64,000 nt of DNA from Fuerstiella sp041398845 (GTDB lineage: Bacteria > Planctomycetota > Planctomycetia > Planctomycetales > Planctomycetaceae): assembly GCA_041398845.1 (NCBI GenBank), contig JAWKTZ010000006.1:2170001-2234000 (forward strand). The letters are read 5' to 3'. Shown piece after piece: positions 44,697-54,181 of this stretch. The stretch's first letter is position 1, and every line of letters begins with the position of its first letter. The notes beneath the pieces are model-generated. The model was not told where the DNA came from, made no database searches, and saw only the letters and a program-made list of their open reading frames with translations. A program made the position numbers and the translations under genes.

Positions 44697-46315
44697 TCAT
44701 CCAGCATCGTTCTGAGTCGTACAACGTCTGGTGTCAGCGTGGCTGCGATATAGTCGAACTGTTCACGTTCGGCCGTATCGCACGTCTTTAGTGCCGGACG
44801 AATCTGTTGCCACAGGGCGATTGCCTGGTCGCATTCTCCGCGATGACGCGTTCCTCCACGCCGCGCTGCCAGTGACTGTTCGATGTTATGAAAGTGACGT
44901 ACCATTTGCTGAGCTTTTGTTACCAGAGAAGGATCGTGCTGGCCGGGATGAGTCTGCCATGCGCGAATTGCGAGCACAAGACGTTCGGCCAGAGCTTCCA
45001 GCGACGAGGCGTTGGCCACCAGCGCCGCCGGATCGTACTGCACGGAGATTCCCAGTGCCTGCTGCAGAGAATGCATGCTGTCGCCGATGGACTTCAGCCG
45101 GAGAACCACAGTACTCTCCCGGATCGGACTCACGTAGTATGAGAACTGGTTCCAGGCCTCGCTGGTAAATACCCATGCCTCGGCGATGGACTGGATGTTT
45201 TCGTCGCGATGCACAAGGTCATCGATATTCTGCACGGTTCCATGCACCGCATCCGCTGCGTCCGGGACGGCTGAGGCATCGGGCAGAGTCATCAGTTGTT
45301 CCAGCGTCATTGTGCGAAACAGATCTTCCAACTGATGATCAACATCATGAATCAGGCTCAGCACCAGGTTCTTGTCAATGCCGGTTTCCAGCCGAAGTAG
45401 CTGGTGAATGGTCTGATGCGAATCCCGAATGCGACGCAGACTGCGGGCAACCGTGTGGCCGGTGTACCCGGTCACGAACTTTTCGGCGTTGCTCCAGTCC
45501 TGATACAGTGTCTGGTATTCTGAGACAACAGCCGCATATCCGGACCTGCGAGCGACCAGGCCGGCAAAGTATTCGGCCTTCTGATTCAACTGGCCGAGTT
45601 CTCTCACATGTTGACGACCTGTGGTGCGCGACTGAGGCTGTGTTTGAATATCTTCGGTCAGGTCGCGCAGGTAGGTGGTGAGTGAATAGGCCGTGCGAGC
45701 CAGTTCCTCGTGATTAAACTGTTCCTGAATCCCGAGAATGGAGCAGTACTGAGTGTCCAGGGCAGACAGTCGCTGAATGCAGGCTGTGGTTGGATTTGGC
45801 AGCGAACGACATTGACTCAACTGATGCGACAGCGTCGCCCACTCGCTGTTGAGATTTCGAAAGTCATCCATGAGACTCAAATGATTGTTCTGTGACGCTG
45901 CGCGCTGACTGATGGCTGTCGCCGTGGCCTGCAGTCGAATCGCATCGGGCAGATATCGACGTGCTTCGACACTTCGTCGCGAATCTGTCTGCAGTAGTGC
46001 CGCCAGAGTGGCCGCTTCCTGAGCAAAGCTGGCCGTGATGGGCTGCAGCTTCTGCATTTCCGGCGTGCTGCGGTCGGGCTGTCCGGCATTGCGAGGCTGC
46101 CCGGGCCGGAGATTCGTCGATGGACCACCGTTTCGTCTGCGCGACTTTTCCAGTTGTGATTCAATCAGTGCCTTCAACAATCCTCTGGCAACGTCTTCGC
46201 CACTCTGAGCAAACCCGGTTTCGACAAATATCGCCGAAGCCAGACTCAGCATCAGGCAGGATACGATCAGTAAACGAAAAGTTCCTGAGACTGTTCTGAT
46301 GTGTCCGCTGTGCAT
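44693..46315 (-). CDS. Secreted helical planctomycete-specific protein
   Basis: 540 residues with signal peptide FRLLIVSCLMLSLASAIFVE ending near GFAQS. The mature part is low in glycine and rich in Leu, Gln and Arg, strongly helical, with repeated patterns such as LVARRSGYAAVVSEYQTLYQ and LEALAERLVLAIRAWQTHPG. No enzyme motif seen. Its last codon overlaps the next gene start (ATGA), so the two are probably co-translated. Confidence 0.6.
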   Translation of the reverse strand: MHSGHIRTVSGTFRLLIVSCLMLSLASAIFVETGFAQSGEDVARGLLKALIESQLEKSRRRNGGPSTNLRPGQPRNAGQPDRSTPEMQKLQPITASFAQEAATLAALLQTDSRRSVEARRYLPDAIRLQATATAISQRAASQNNHLSLMDDFRNLNSEWATLSHQLSQCRSLPNPTTACIQRLSALDTQYCSILGIQEQFNHEELARTAYSLTTYLRDLTEDIQTQPQSRTTGRQHVRELGQLNQKAEYFAGLVARRSGYAAVVSEYQTLYQDWSNAEKFVTGYTGHTVARSLRRIRDSHQTIHQLLRLETGIDKNLVLSLIHDVDHQLEDLFRTMTLEQLMTLPDASAVPDAADAVHGTVQNIDDLVHRDENIQSIAEAWVFTSEAWNQFSYYVSPIRESTVVLRLKSIGDSMHSLQQALGISVQYDPAALVANASSLEALAERLVLAIRAWQTHPGQHDPSLVTKAQQMVRHFHNIEQSLAARRGGTRHRGECDQAIALWQQIRPALKTCDTAEREQFDYIAATLTPDVVRLRTMLDE

Positions 46316-46599
46316 TGAATTTCTCCTGTCCGTTCCGGATCGGTTGTTCGCAGGATAACCGGATCAGAAGAATCTGTCACTGCGGTCCGCATTTTGGTTA
46401 AAGCATTCTTCCGGTCCTGCCAGGATTCACGCGATCAGCACGTAGGAACCTGACGCAACATTACGCTGATGGGCGGAGGAATCGTGTTGGCGTTCGGCTC
46501 GTGATGCGTCATCAGTCTGGAACGGTCTTTGTTTGTCGCCGCCAACCGATAGAATACCGGCAGCCTCGCCGTCTTCGAATCGCTCAGGAGCCAACACAG

Positions 46600-47376
46600 A
46601 TGCCTTCGCCTTTTCCCGGCATGGACCCATTTCTTGAACGCCAGGAATGGGAGGACTTTCACACCACGTTTAATACGGTGCTGCGCGAACAGTTGTCGCA
46701 GCCGCTGCGTCCGGACTATCTGATTCGTGTCGAACGCCGCATTTACGTGGAACACGTTGGACCGGACCCGGACACGTTTCGTCGAGCCGACGTGGCTGGG
46801 GATACCGGTTTGGCGTCAGGTGTGTTGCAGACAGCGGTCGCAGTGGCCGAACCGGCAATCTGTACGTTGCCCATGCCGGAAGAACGCAGAGAAACCTACC
46901 TTGTGATTCGCGACCGTGAGCATATGCAGGTGGTGACGGTCATTGAACTGCTGTCACCGTCCAACAAACGCGCGGGCGGTGACGGCCAGCGCGAATACCT
47001 CAAAAAACGTGATGAGATTCTTTCCAGTCCGACTCATCTGGTTGAAATCGACCTGCTGCGAGGCGGCCAGCGATTGCCTGTGATCGAACCTTTCCCGCCG
47101 TGCGATTACTGCAGCATTGTCAGTCGCTGGCATCAGCGCCCCACCGCTGGCCTGTATACATGGGCCGTGCAGCAACCGCTGCCCGTCCTGCCGATCCCCT
47201 TGAAACAGGGAGACGCCGATGTGCCACTGCCGCTGCAGGACGTATTCAATGCCGTGTATGATCGAGCGGGCTATGATCTGTCGGTGAACTACAAAGCGGA
47301 ACTGGATCCGCCTCCCAATGCCGAAACGGCCGAATGGATTACGCAACGCATCAGGGACGCGACACGTAAAATATGA
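46600..47376 (+). CDS. DUF4058 protein
   Basis: 258 residues from ATG 46600 (CAGGAG 9 nt before); the longer frame from 46501 lacks family similarity. Typical DUF4058 opening MPSPFPGMDPFLERQEWEDF, then VVTVIELLSPSNKRAGGDGQ and LKKRDEILSSPTHLVEIDLLRGG, resembling PD-(D/E)XK-like cores (ELLSPSNK). The family is common in cyanobacteria and planctomycetes and has no assigned function. Confidence 0.85.
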   Translation: MPSPFPGMDPFLERQEWEDFHTTFNTVLREQLSQPLRPDYLIRVERRIYVEHVGPDPDTFRRADVAGDTGLASGVLQTAVAVAEPAICTLPMPEERRETYLVIRDREHMQVVTVIELLSPSNKRAGGDGQREYLKKRDEILSSPTHLVEIDLLRGGQRLPVIEPFPPCDYCSIVSRWHQRPTAGLYTWAVQQPLPVLPIPLKQGDADVPLPLQDVFNAVYDRAGYDLSVNYKAELDPPPNAETAEWITQRIRDATRKI

Positions 47377-47506
47377 TCGCCGAGGAACGAGAGGGAGCCG
47401 TCAGGCCTTATTTCGGCGCAACGAAACAGGGGACTGACGTCACAAAGTCCTCCGCTCGCTTTCCAGCTCACTGAGGTGAACTCGTTGTCAAATCTGCCAC
47501 GACGAA

Positions 47507-48517
47507 TTACTTCACCACGGCCGCAATCTTCTTAGCCGCTTCTTCTTTGGCTTTGGCCATGACGTCTGCGACTTTAACCGGCACAAATCCCTGACGTTTG
47601 CTTTCATCGGCGGCTTCCATAAAGGCGTAAATGTCAGTCGTTTCTTCTGCGGAAATTGGTGGCTCGCCGCTCTTGAAGAACTTTACGATCTCAATCAGCA
47701 ACGGGTCGTATCCGTTGTAGCTGCCAACGGCTGCAGCGCCCTTTGTTCCGAATGCTGTTCCTCCATACCCGCCCTTGCCCGCTCGGATACCGCGAAACGT
47801 ACCGATGCGACCACCGGTCCAGGTGCCGGTCACCTGATCGAAGTCCTTCGTCTGAGTCCTCACCACCGTTTCAACGCCCGGCCCCATCACGGTGAACAGA
47901 CTCTCGCAGCCATGAATGCCATACCAGAACAGGTCCGGATGAGTTGCTTCCAGGGAGCACGGCGAATACGTATCGGCCCCGGTCACATCGCCAATGGAAC
48001 CGCCTCGAACGGCCTGGCTGTCTTTGCCGTATCGCAGAGACGATGACGAGAACACGGGCGTCCTGTAGTGCTTCGCCAGTTCAAATATGGCAATGCAGTC
48101 CGCCAGAGATCCGGCGATGGGCTTATCAATGAAGCACGGCTTGCCTGCCTTCAGAACAGGGATCACCTGTTCCAGATGAGGCCGTCCGTCGTTGGTTTCC
48201 AGCAGGACCGCATCGACCTGAGCCACCATGGCCTCCAGATCATCAACAACTTCGACGCCCAGCAACTTGATCTGTTCGGTGTATCCAGGAACTCGCGAAA
48301 CACTGCTTTCAATGTCGGGCGATCCTTTGGGGTACACAACGGTCAGTCGACAGCCCGGCACATGCTTCGGATCATCAGCGTTGTTCAACAGCTTGGCAAA
48401 GGCGATACAGTGCGACGTGTCCAGACCGATCATGCCTACCTTGATGGGTTCGGCGGCGGAGACGATGGTGAGCGAGAACGTACAGGCAAGTGCAAGGAAC
48501 GCGGACAACGGTTGCAT
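47507..48517 (-). CDS. Secreted Gfo/Idh/MocA oxidoreductase
   Basis: 336 residues from ATG 48517, giving the signal peptide MQPLSAFLALACTFSLTIVS followed by AAEPIKVGMIGLDTSHCIAF (Rossmann start). The cofactor/active-site motif appears as KAGKPCFIDKPIAGSLADCI (the usual EKP replaced by DKP). Such exported oxidoreductases are abundant in planctomycetes and act on sugars. Close neighbours are an MFS transporter and a second Gfo/Idh/MocA gene on the same strand. Confidence 0.82.
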   Translation of the reverse strand: MQPLSAFLALACTFSLTIVSAAEPIKVGMIGLDTSHCIAFAKLLNNADDPKHVPGCRLTVVYPKGSPDIESSVSRVPGYTEQIKLLGVEVVDDLEAMVAQVDAVLLETNDGRPHLEQVIPVLKAGKPCFIDKPIAGSLADCIAIFELAKHYRTPVFSSSSLRYGKDSQAVRGGSIGDVTGADTYSPCSLEATHPDLFWYGIHGCESLFTVMGPGVETVVRTQTKDFDQVTGTWTGGRIGTFRGIRAGKGGYGGTAFGTKGAAAVGSYNGYDPLLIEIVKFFKSGEPPISAEETTDIYAFMEAADESKRQGFVPVKVADVMAKAKEEAAKKIAAVVK

Positions 48518-48642
48518 GGCGGGGCCTTTATCAGGAAAGAGCATATCGGGGCGGGAATTCTTCGTGGCTGCTATTCTGACCACAGACGTGGTTGCTGCCA
48601 ATCGACTCATCGGAATTTCGAAATGCAGAATGCAGGCATCGC

Positions 48643-50091
48643 CTATTCTGGAAGCTCTTCTCCTCGAGTTTCCTTCGCCAGCAGTGTCACGACAACACCC
48701 ACGCCAAACAGTGGAATCAAATAGGTCGAGGACTGAGTTGGGGTCCAGCTCAGCAGGCCCGATGCCAGAATCGCTGCGGCCGAACCGATGCGTCCGGCGT
48801 TGAAGCAGAAGCCTGTGCCGGTGCCTCGCAGACGAGTTGGAAACAGTTCCGGAAAATACACGGCGTAACCCGCGTGCATCCCCAGCGTCAAAAAGCCGAA
48901 CACTGGCAGGAACAACACCAACAGCGTGCGGGAGTAGTCACCGGGGGCCAGCACATAGAACAGAACGATGGCCGAAATCAATCCGCCCAGGTGATAGAAC
49001 ACGAATGCTCCCTTGCGGCCCAGCACGTTGGAAATCGATCCGAACAGGACAAGCCCCAGTCCTCCCCCCAGCACCATCGTCAGAAACATGCCCGTCATTT
49101 CTTCGCGTTTGATGGTGTTCTTTTCTGCCGACAGTGCGGCGGTTCGCTCATCCTTCTGAGCATCCGAAGCCGCATTCCAGTCGACTTCTGCCAACCCGGC
49201 TGACTTCAACACTTCCTGCTCGGCGCGCCGCTTCAGCGTGTCCTTGCCGTAAATGTGGCAGCCCCAGAACGTGGTCAGGCCGATGGTCGCCAGCGACACC
49301 GCAACGATCGTGTTTCGCAGATAAGTCGAATGAAACAGATCCGACAACGCTCCGGTCTTTTGAGTCACATCGGTTTTGGCCCGTTCCTGAGCCTGCACCC
49401 ACTGTTCCGGTTCACGCAGCTTCCAGCGAATGAAGACAGTCAGTAATGCCGGAACGACGCCGATCACAAATCCCAGTCGCCATGTGTTGTCGCCCATCAC
49501 CTGACGGCTGATGATGAAATATCCCACGGCAACCGCCATCAGTGTGCCGAACACACTGGACGCATGGAAGATGGAACCCATCACTGGTCGAGACCGCTTC
49601 GGCATGACTTCCGCGACCATCGCGCTGGCCACCGCCCATTCGCCACCCACGCCCATCGCCACCAAGAACCTCAACACGACCATCTGCCAGGGAGCGTTCG
49701 CGAAGGCCGTGATGCATGTGAACACGGAATAGAACAGGATCGTATAGATCATCGTTTTGGAACGACCAATCCGGTCGCTCAACATCCCGAACAGAATGCC
49801 TCCGAACGCTCCGCCCAGCAGAAACGAGGCCAGCGCATAATTATTCCACGACGCAATCGCCTTTTTCGTTGCGTCATCAATGGCTGATGAAGTGGTGCCC
49901 AGCAACTGCGGCATGGCATCATTCATGCTGGCCACAAACACCTGCCCCTCAAACACATCAAACACCCAGCCCAGCGAAGCAATCACCAGGACCAGCCATT
50001 GATAACTGGAAATCCCCTGATGCCATTTCAGTTCACTGTCCTGAGTCTCCGGTGCGGAATGAGGACTGTCGGGGGCGGCATCGCTGCTCAT
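48643..50091 (-). CDS. MFS transporter, sugar/metabolite type
   Basis: 482 residues. About 12 membrane segments; the first loop motif is GGIFGMLSDRIGRSKTM-like (GAFGGILFGMLSDRIGRSKT), and the sixth-helix region is followed by a soluble loop of about 60 residues (RRAEQEVLKSAGLAEVDWNA), longer than usual. The best overall fit is the metabolite:H+ symporter group. A cytosolic N-terminus of about 28 residues precedes the first helix. Lies between two sugar oxidoreductase genes. Confidence 0.85.
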   Translation of the reverse strand: MSSDAAPDSPHSAPETQDSELKWHQGISSYQWLVLVIASLGWVFDVFEGQVFVASMNDAMPQLLGTTSSAIDDATKKAIASWNNYALASFLLGGAFGGILFGMLSDRIGRSKTMIYTILFYSVFTCITAFANAPWQMVVLRFLVAMGVGGEWAVASAMVAEVMPKRSRPVMGSIFHASSVFGTLMAVAVGYFIISRQVMGDNTWRLGFVIGVVPALLTVFIRWKLREPEQWVQAQERAKTDVTQKTGALSDLFHSTYLRNTIVAVSLATIGLTTFWGCHIYGKDTLKRRAEQEVLKSAGLAEVDWNAASDAQKDERTAALSAEKNTIKREEMTGMFLTMVLGGGLGLVLFGSISNVLGRKGAFVFYHLGGLISAIVLFYVLAPGDYSRTLLVLFLPVFGFLTLGMHAGYAVYFPELFPTRLRGTGTGFCFNAGRIGSAAAILASGLLSWTPTQSSTYLIPLFGVGVVVTLLAKETRGEELPE

Positions 50092-50310
50092 CGAATTCGC
50101 TCTTCACTTAAAGGTTCAGGCACTGTTCTTCCGGTTGCAGAGTGTAAGCGGATGAGCCACAAAATTGCAGCGGAGGCTGTAAAATGTCAAATGCCTCAGC
50201 CTGTTGTGAAGCGATCGAACCAGCTACAGCAACTCCCAATAAGTCCTGAACGCGTCGGGCTCGCGGGATACTGTCATTACAGTCCGAAACGCGTTCTCCG
50301 CAGCCACGAG

Positions 50311-51357
50311 TCAGCAGGAATGGCTGTAAGTGGAGATCGCAACAACCTGGCCGGTGCGGATTGATTCCTGAGCTGCAAGGCAGACGGCGACATTCAGCCG
50401 AGCGGATTCGCCGTTGTTCAGTGGCGTTGCTCCGGTGCGGCAGCAGTCCACAAAGTGTGCGAGTTCGGCTTTGATGCCGCGGTCGACTCGGCCGGAGGCG
50501 TCTTTGAAGCCTGCTTCGTCGTCGGGGTCCGGGATCTGTGCAGAAGTGTGCCCGCGTGGTTCGAAACGATGATGTTCGAGCAGAATCGCCTGGTTCTTTG
50601 TGTCGATGCGTCCACCGCTCCCCACAATGCCGATTTCGCAATCGCCGCCGGTTGGGGCAAACAGGCAGATTTCCAGGACGGCTCGACGACCGCCTTCGTA
50701 TTCGACCAGCACCTGAGCATTATCCAGCAGCTCTCGATCCGTCAAGACATCCTTGCCGCCGAATGCGGAAACTCGCACCGGCGGCACGTCCATAATCCAG
50801 TTGAACAGGTCGAAGTGGTGACAGTTCTTTTCCAGCAGCAGACCGCCGGTGAGCTTTTCGCTTGATCTCCAGCCGGGTCGCATGGGGCCTCGATATTCGC
50901 GGCACCACATGATCCGAGGATTTCCGACATCACCGGCGACCACCATGGACTTCATCTTTTGATAAAGCGCCTGATGCCGCATTTCGTGGCCAATTTGAAG
51001 GACCTTTTCTGCGGATTGTGCAGCGGCAATGATCTGATCGCATTCAGCAATGGTCAGCCCCAGCGGTTTTTCGCACAGAACATGTTTGCCAGCCGCGAAC
51101 GCAGCCATGGCAGCGGCGTGGTGCTGATCGTTGGTCAGAGCCACGATGACAGCGTCCAACCCGTCAATGTTGAGAACATCACGCCAGTCTTCAAACGTCA
51201 GCAATTGGTTGCCCACCAGTTCTTTAGCGGCCGCTCGACTTTCTGCACTTCGACTGCTGACCGCAGTGACCTCCACATCCGGAAGCCGTAACAGATTCCT
51301 GATGTGAGCTTCCCGGCCAAACCAACCGGCGCCCAGTAATCCGATTTTGATTGCCAT
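50311..51357 (-). CDS. Gfo/Idh/MocA oxidoreductase, cytoplasmic
   Basis: 348 residues without signal peptide. Rossmann start MAIKIGLLGAGWFGREAHIR; the EKP motif in GKHVLCEKPLGLTIAECDQI; later GGLLLEKNCHHFDLFNWIMD with the catalytic-region histidine pair. NAD(P)-dependent sugar or inositol oxidoreductase; substrate not predictable. Its ATG overlaps the stop of the dioxygenase gene as TAATG, so the two are translationally linked. Confidence 0.87.
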   Translation of the reverse strand: MAIKIGLLGAGWFGREAHIRNLLRLPDVEVTAVSSRSAESRAAAKELVGNQLLTFEDWRDVLNIDGLDAVIVALTNDQHHAAAMAAFAAGKHVLCEKPLGLTIAECDQIIAAAQSAEKVLQIGHEMRHQALYQKMKSMVVAGDVGNPRIMWCREYRGPMRPGWRSSEKLTGGLLLEKNCHHFDLFNWIMDVPPVRVSAFGGKDVLTDRELLDNAQVLVEYEGGRRAVLEICLFAPTGGDCEIGIVGSGGRIDTKNQAILLEHHRFEPRGHTSAQIPDPDDEAGFKDASGRVDRGIKAELAHFVDCCRTGATPLNNGESARLNVAVCLAAQESIRTGQVVAISTYSHSC

Positions 51358-52334
51358 TACGACGCCACCAGCGATGCCAGCACTTTGCGTGTGCCTCGGA
51401 AGGTGCGACGGCCGTGCATCGCGACGTAGTTGTCAACCAATGCCACATCACCGGTTTGCCACGGCACATCAAAGGTGATTTCTTCGGCCATGTCGATCAC
51501 TCGGCCCATTGTTGCCGGGTCCAGAGGCGTGCCATCGCCGAACGTGATGGACTTTGATGGATCGTTGCGAGCATCCTTCCAGCCTCGAAAGGCTGCGATC
51601 AACTGATTGAAGAAGGACGTACGGCCATCGCCGAGATCTTTGACGGCCTGCAGCTTCGGCGTGGTGACTCGCAGGCAGCCATCGTCCTGCCATTCCCATG
51701 TGTAGCCGAGCGAAGTCATGCGGGCTTCCGCTTCTTCCGGAGTTGTCGCTTTCCATGTGCTTTGCCAGCTTCGCCCCATGCCGGACGCCGCGTCATCGGC
51801 TGCAGGCATCACATGTGAATACAGCAGGCCTTTGTTCACACAGTCGGCGGCAAATTCCGGCAGTTCTTTCTGCATGCGAGCAAACAGGACATCGCTGCGA
51901 CAAAGCGGAGTTGCTCCGCCTTCTTCCGCCGCCTTCTCGCAGAAGAAAAACAGCTTACTGGGGTACAGCGGCGTTTGAGCCATCTCGTGATGCAGAAAGA
52001 TACTCACATCCGGCGGAGCTTCATTGGCCGTGAAGACTCGCTCGGTGCGATTGGTGCGGACCGCATTGGACAGTGAGTCTTTGTAGGTGAAGTTGGGAAA
52101 GTCAAATGCTGTGATGAAGCGATCGAAGTCCTGATCCGTTTCCAGCGGAAAATCTCGAAACAGAACGGCACCGTGACTCGACGCCTTGGCGTTCAGGTCA
52201 TCGCGGTTCTGCTGAATCCAGTTGACCGTCTCATTCAGCGTGGCCGAGGGTGTTTCGCAGACCAGAATCAACGGAAATGTCGTGCTGCCATCGTCCGTAC
52301 GAAGGCTGTGAAGGTTGAGCGGCGAGACATGCAT
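51357..52334 (-). CDS. TauD/TfdA family Fe(II)/2-oxoglutarate dioxygenase
   Basis: 325 residues. Iron ligands are seen in VSIFLHHEMAQTPLYPSKLF (H-x-E) and the distal His in VALVDNYVAMHGRRTFRGTR, where the arginine that binds 2-oxoglutarate also lies. This is the SyrP/clavaminate-synthase-like branch (AVLFRDFPL, FFFCEKAAEEGGATPLC). It likely hydroxylates a small molecule. It is upstream of, and overlaps by one base, an oxidoreductase gene. Confidence 0.87.
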   Translation of the reverse strand: MHVSPLNLHSLRTDDGSTTFPLILVCETPSATLNETVNWIQQNRDDLNAKASSHGAVLFRDFPLETDQDFDRFITAFDFPNFTYKDSLSNAVRTNRTERVFTANEAPPDVSIFLHHEMAQTPLYPSKLFFFCEKAAEEGGATPLCRSDVLFARMQKELPEFAADCVNKGLLYSHVMPAADDAASGMGRSWQSTWKATTPEEAEARMTSLGYTWEWQDDGCLRVTTPKLQAVKDLGDGRTSFFNQLIAAFRGWKDARNDPSKSITFGDGTPLDPATMGRVIDMAEEITFDVPWQTGDVALVDNYVAMHGRRTFRGTRKVLASLVAS

Positions 52335-52517
52335 AAGGTTTCTTTCTGTATCCGAACGGTACTCCTGGTTTGAGTGATTTATCTCCGGCTATGCCTCCGG
52401 ACAACCACACACACCCAGTCATCTCACACCCGCCCTGCTCGTTCATCGTCCTCGGCGGTTCACGCGTCACCTGCAAAAAACCAACTCACCACGCCCACGC
52501 CAGCCCGGGCGTCCGGG

Positions 52518-53897
52518 CTATTCGTAGATGGGCAGGAAAGTGTTGAAGGCGGATTCGGCAAAGTCGCCGGGATCGTTGAATCGGCGGCCCTGATCGAGTG
52601 CATTGATGGCAAGCATCTGATCGGTGGTCAGTTCGAAATCGAACACGTTGATGTTTTCGATCATGCGGTCTTTGCTGGACGTTTTGGGAATCACGGCCGT
52701 GCCGCGCTGAACGCCCCAGCGCAGCAGAACCTGGGCGACCGTCTTTCCGGTGGCATTGGCGATGTCCTTGACGACCATGTGTTCCAACACTGCTTCTGAT
52801 GGATCTGCCATGCCGAGGCTGAAATAGCTTTGAGCACCCAAAGGCGAAAACGCGGTGTAGGCGATTTTTTCGAGGTTGCAGTATCGCAGCAGTTTTTCCT
52901 GAGTCAGATACGGGTGAGTTTCCACCTGAAGCACGGCCGGTCGAATCCTGGCGTATGACAGCAGGTCACGAATCTGACTGGTCCCGAAGTTGCAGATGCC
53001 GATGTTGCGGACCAGTCCGGACCTGGCCAGTTCTTCCATGGCCCGCCATGTTTCACTCACGGGGACTCGCGCTTCTTCGATTACCGGGTGAGCAGCGTTT
53101 GGATCGAAGAACCAACCGGGTGGATAGCGTTTTTCGAAAGGCACGAACCGCTGAGCAATCGGGAAGTGAATCAGATACAGGTCCAGATAGTCGAGTCCGA
53201 GATCGTCGAGCGATTTCTCGCACGCCTGCCTGACGTGTTCCGGTGCGTGATAGGTGTTCCACAGTTTGGACGTCACCCACAGATCGTCTCGGTCACACAG
53301 ACCATCGCGAACGGCGGCTTTGATCCCCTGCCCCACTTCGACTTCGTTGCCGTAGTCACAGGCGCAATCCAGATGTCGATATCCGACTTCGATGGCCGTC
53401 CGGCACACCTCTGCTGTTTGGTCTTTGTCGACCTTCCAGAACCCGAAGCCCACTTTGGGGAGTCGGGCGCCCCATTTCATCGGAATGAATTCCATGACTT
53501 CGTGAAAACCTGTGCTCGGTTGTGAAGGCGATGTATTGACCGTTGGCGCGGCGGATGGAGTTGTGGCTGATGCTGGCGTGGCCGATGGCGGCGAGGAGCT
53601 GTCAATTGGTGAAACGGATGGTTCGGTCACAACCGCAGCCGACATTCCGGCCTCTGTCTCATTCTCATTGGCTTTTCGGGTGGGCATCCTGTGTCTTGAC
53701 GCAGCCTTCGTCTTGGGTTTTGCCGTTTCGTTTCCGGGAACCGGAACCCTGGTGGCGTCCTTCTTCTTTGTCGACTTGCCGACCGTTTTTTTTGTTTTTG
53801 TCCGCCGTCCTGAGGCGTTCGTGGTCGCCGCCGCCTCGGGCATCTTCTTTTTTGTTTTGCCGGATGTCTTCAGGGATTTTTTTTTCATCGTCTTCAT
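52518..53897 (-). CDS. Aldo/keto reductase with lysine-rich N-terminal extension
   Basis: 459 residues from ATG 53897; the frame stays open to a GTG at 54023. Residues about 1-125 are low complexity: KKKSLKTSGKTKKKMPE, RRTKTKKTVGKSTKKKDA, then a Ser/Pro/Ala/Thr stretch. The AKR barrel starts at MEFIPMKWGARLPKVGFGFW, with catalytic Asp and Tyr in LDCACDYGNEVEVGQGI, Lys in LWVTSKLWNTYHAP, and ENINVFDFELTTDQMLAINA at the end. NADPH-dependent carbonyl reduction. An internal ATG at MEFIPM could start a normal-length enzyme. Confidence 0.78.
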   Translation of the reverse strand: MKTMKKKSLKTSGKTKKKMPEAAATTNASGRRTKTKKTVGKSTKKKDATRVPVPGNETAKPKTKAASRHRMPTRKANENETEAGMSAAVVTEPSVSPIDSSSPPSATPASATTPSAAPTVNTSPSQPSTGFHEVMEFIPMKWGARLPKVGFGFWKVDKDQTAEVCRTAIEVGYRHLDCACDYGNEVEVGQGIKAAVRDGLCDRDDLWVTSKLWNTYHAPEHVRQACEKSLDDLGLDYLDLYLIHFPIAQRFVPFEKRYPPGWFFDPNAAHPVIEEARVPVSETWRAMEELARSGLVRNIGICNFGTSQIRDLLSYARIRPAVLQVETHPYLTQEKLLRYCNLEKIAYTAFSPLGAQSYFSLGMADPSEAVLEHMVVKDIANATGKTVAQVLLRWGVQRGTAVIPKTSSKDRMIENINVFDFELTTDQMLAINALDQGRRFNDPGDFAESAFNTFLPIYE

Positions 53898-54181
53898 TTT
53901 CGACCGTATTCCTGCAGCGGCAGGCGAAGATTCTGACAGCATGTCGCTGCTGTCATCCGCGTCACCCCACGCGAATTGCAGTTGTCCGGGAAGGACTTTG
54001 GGAAGGAGTACGAGTTCTTCCACCGATCAGACCTGTGAAACCGTTGCGAAACAGAAAAATTCAGCCGCCTGAGCAGCCTTCGCCCATATTAACGCCTGGA
54101 AAACGGTTTCCGAGCGAGAACCGCGTCGCAGTGCAAAACTCCTGGTTTTCCTCCGGCGAACAGGGAACAGGTTCAACTAGG

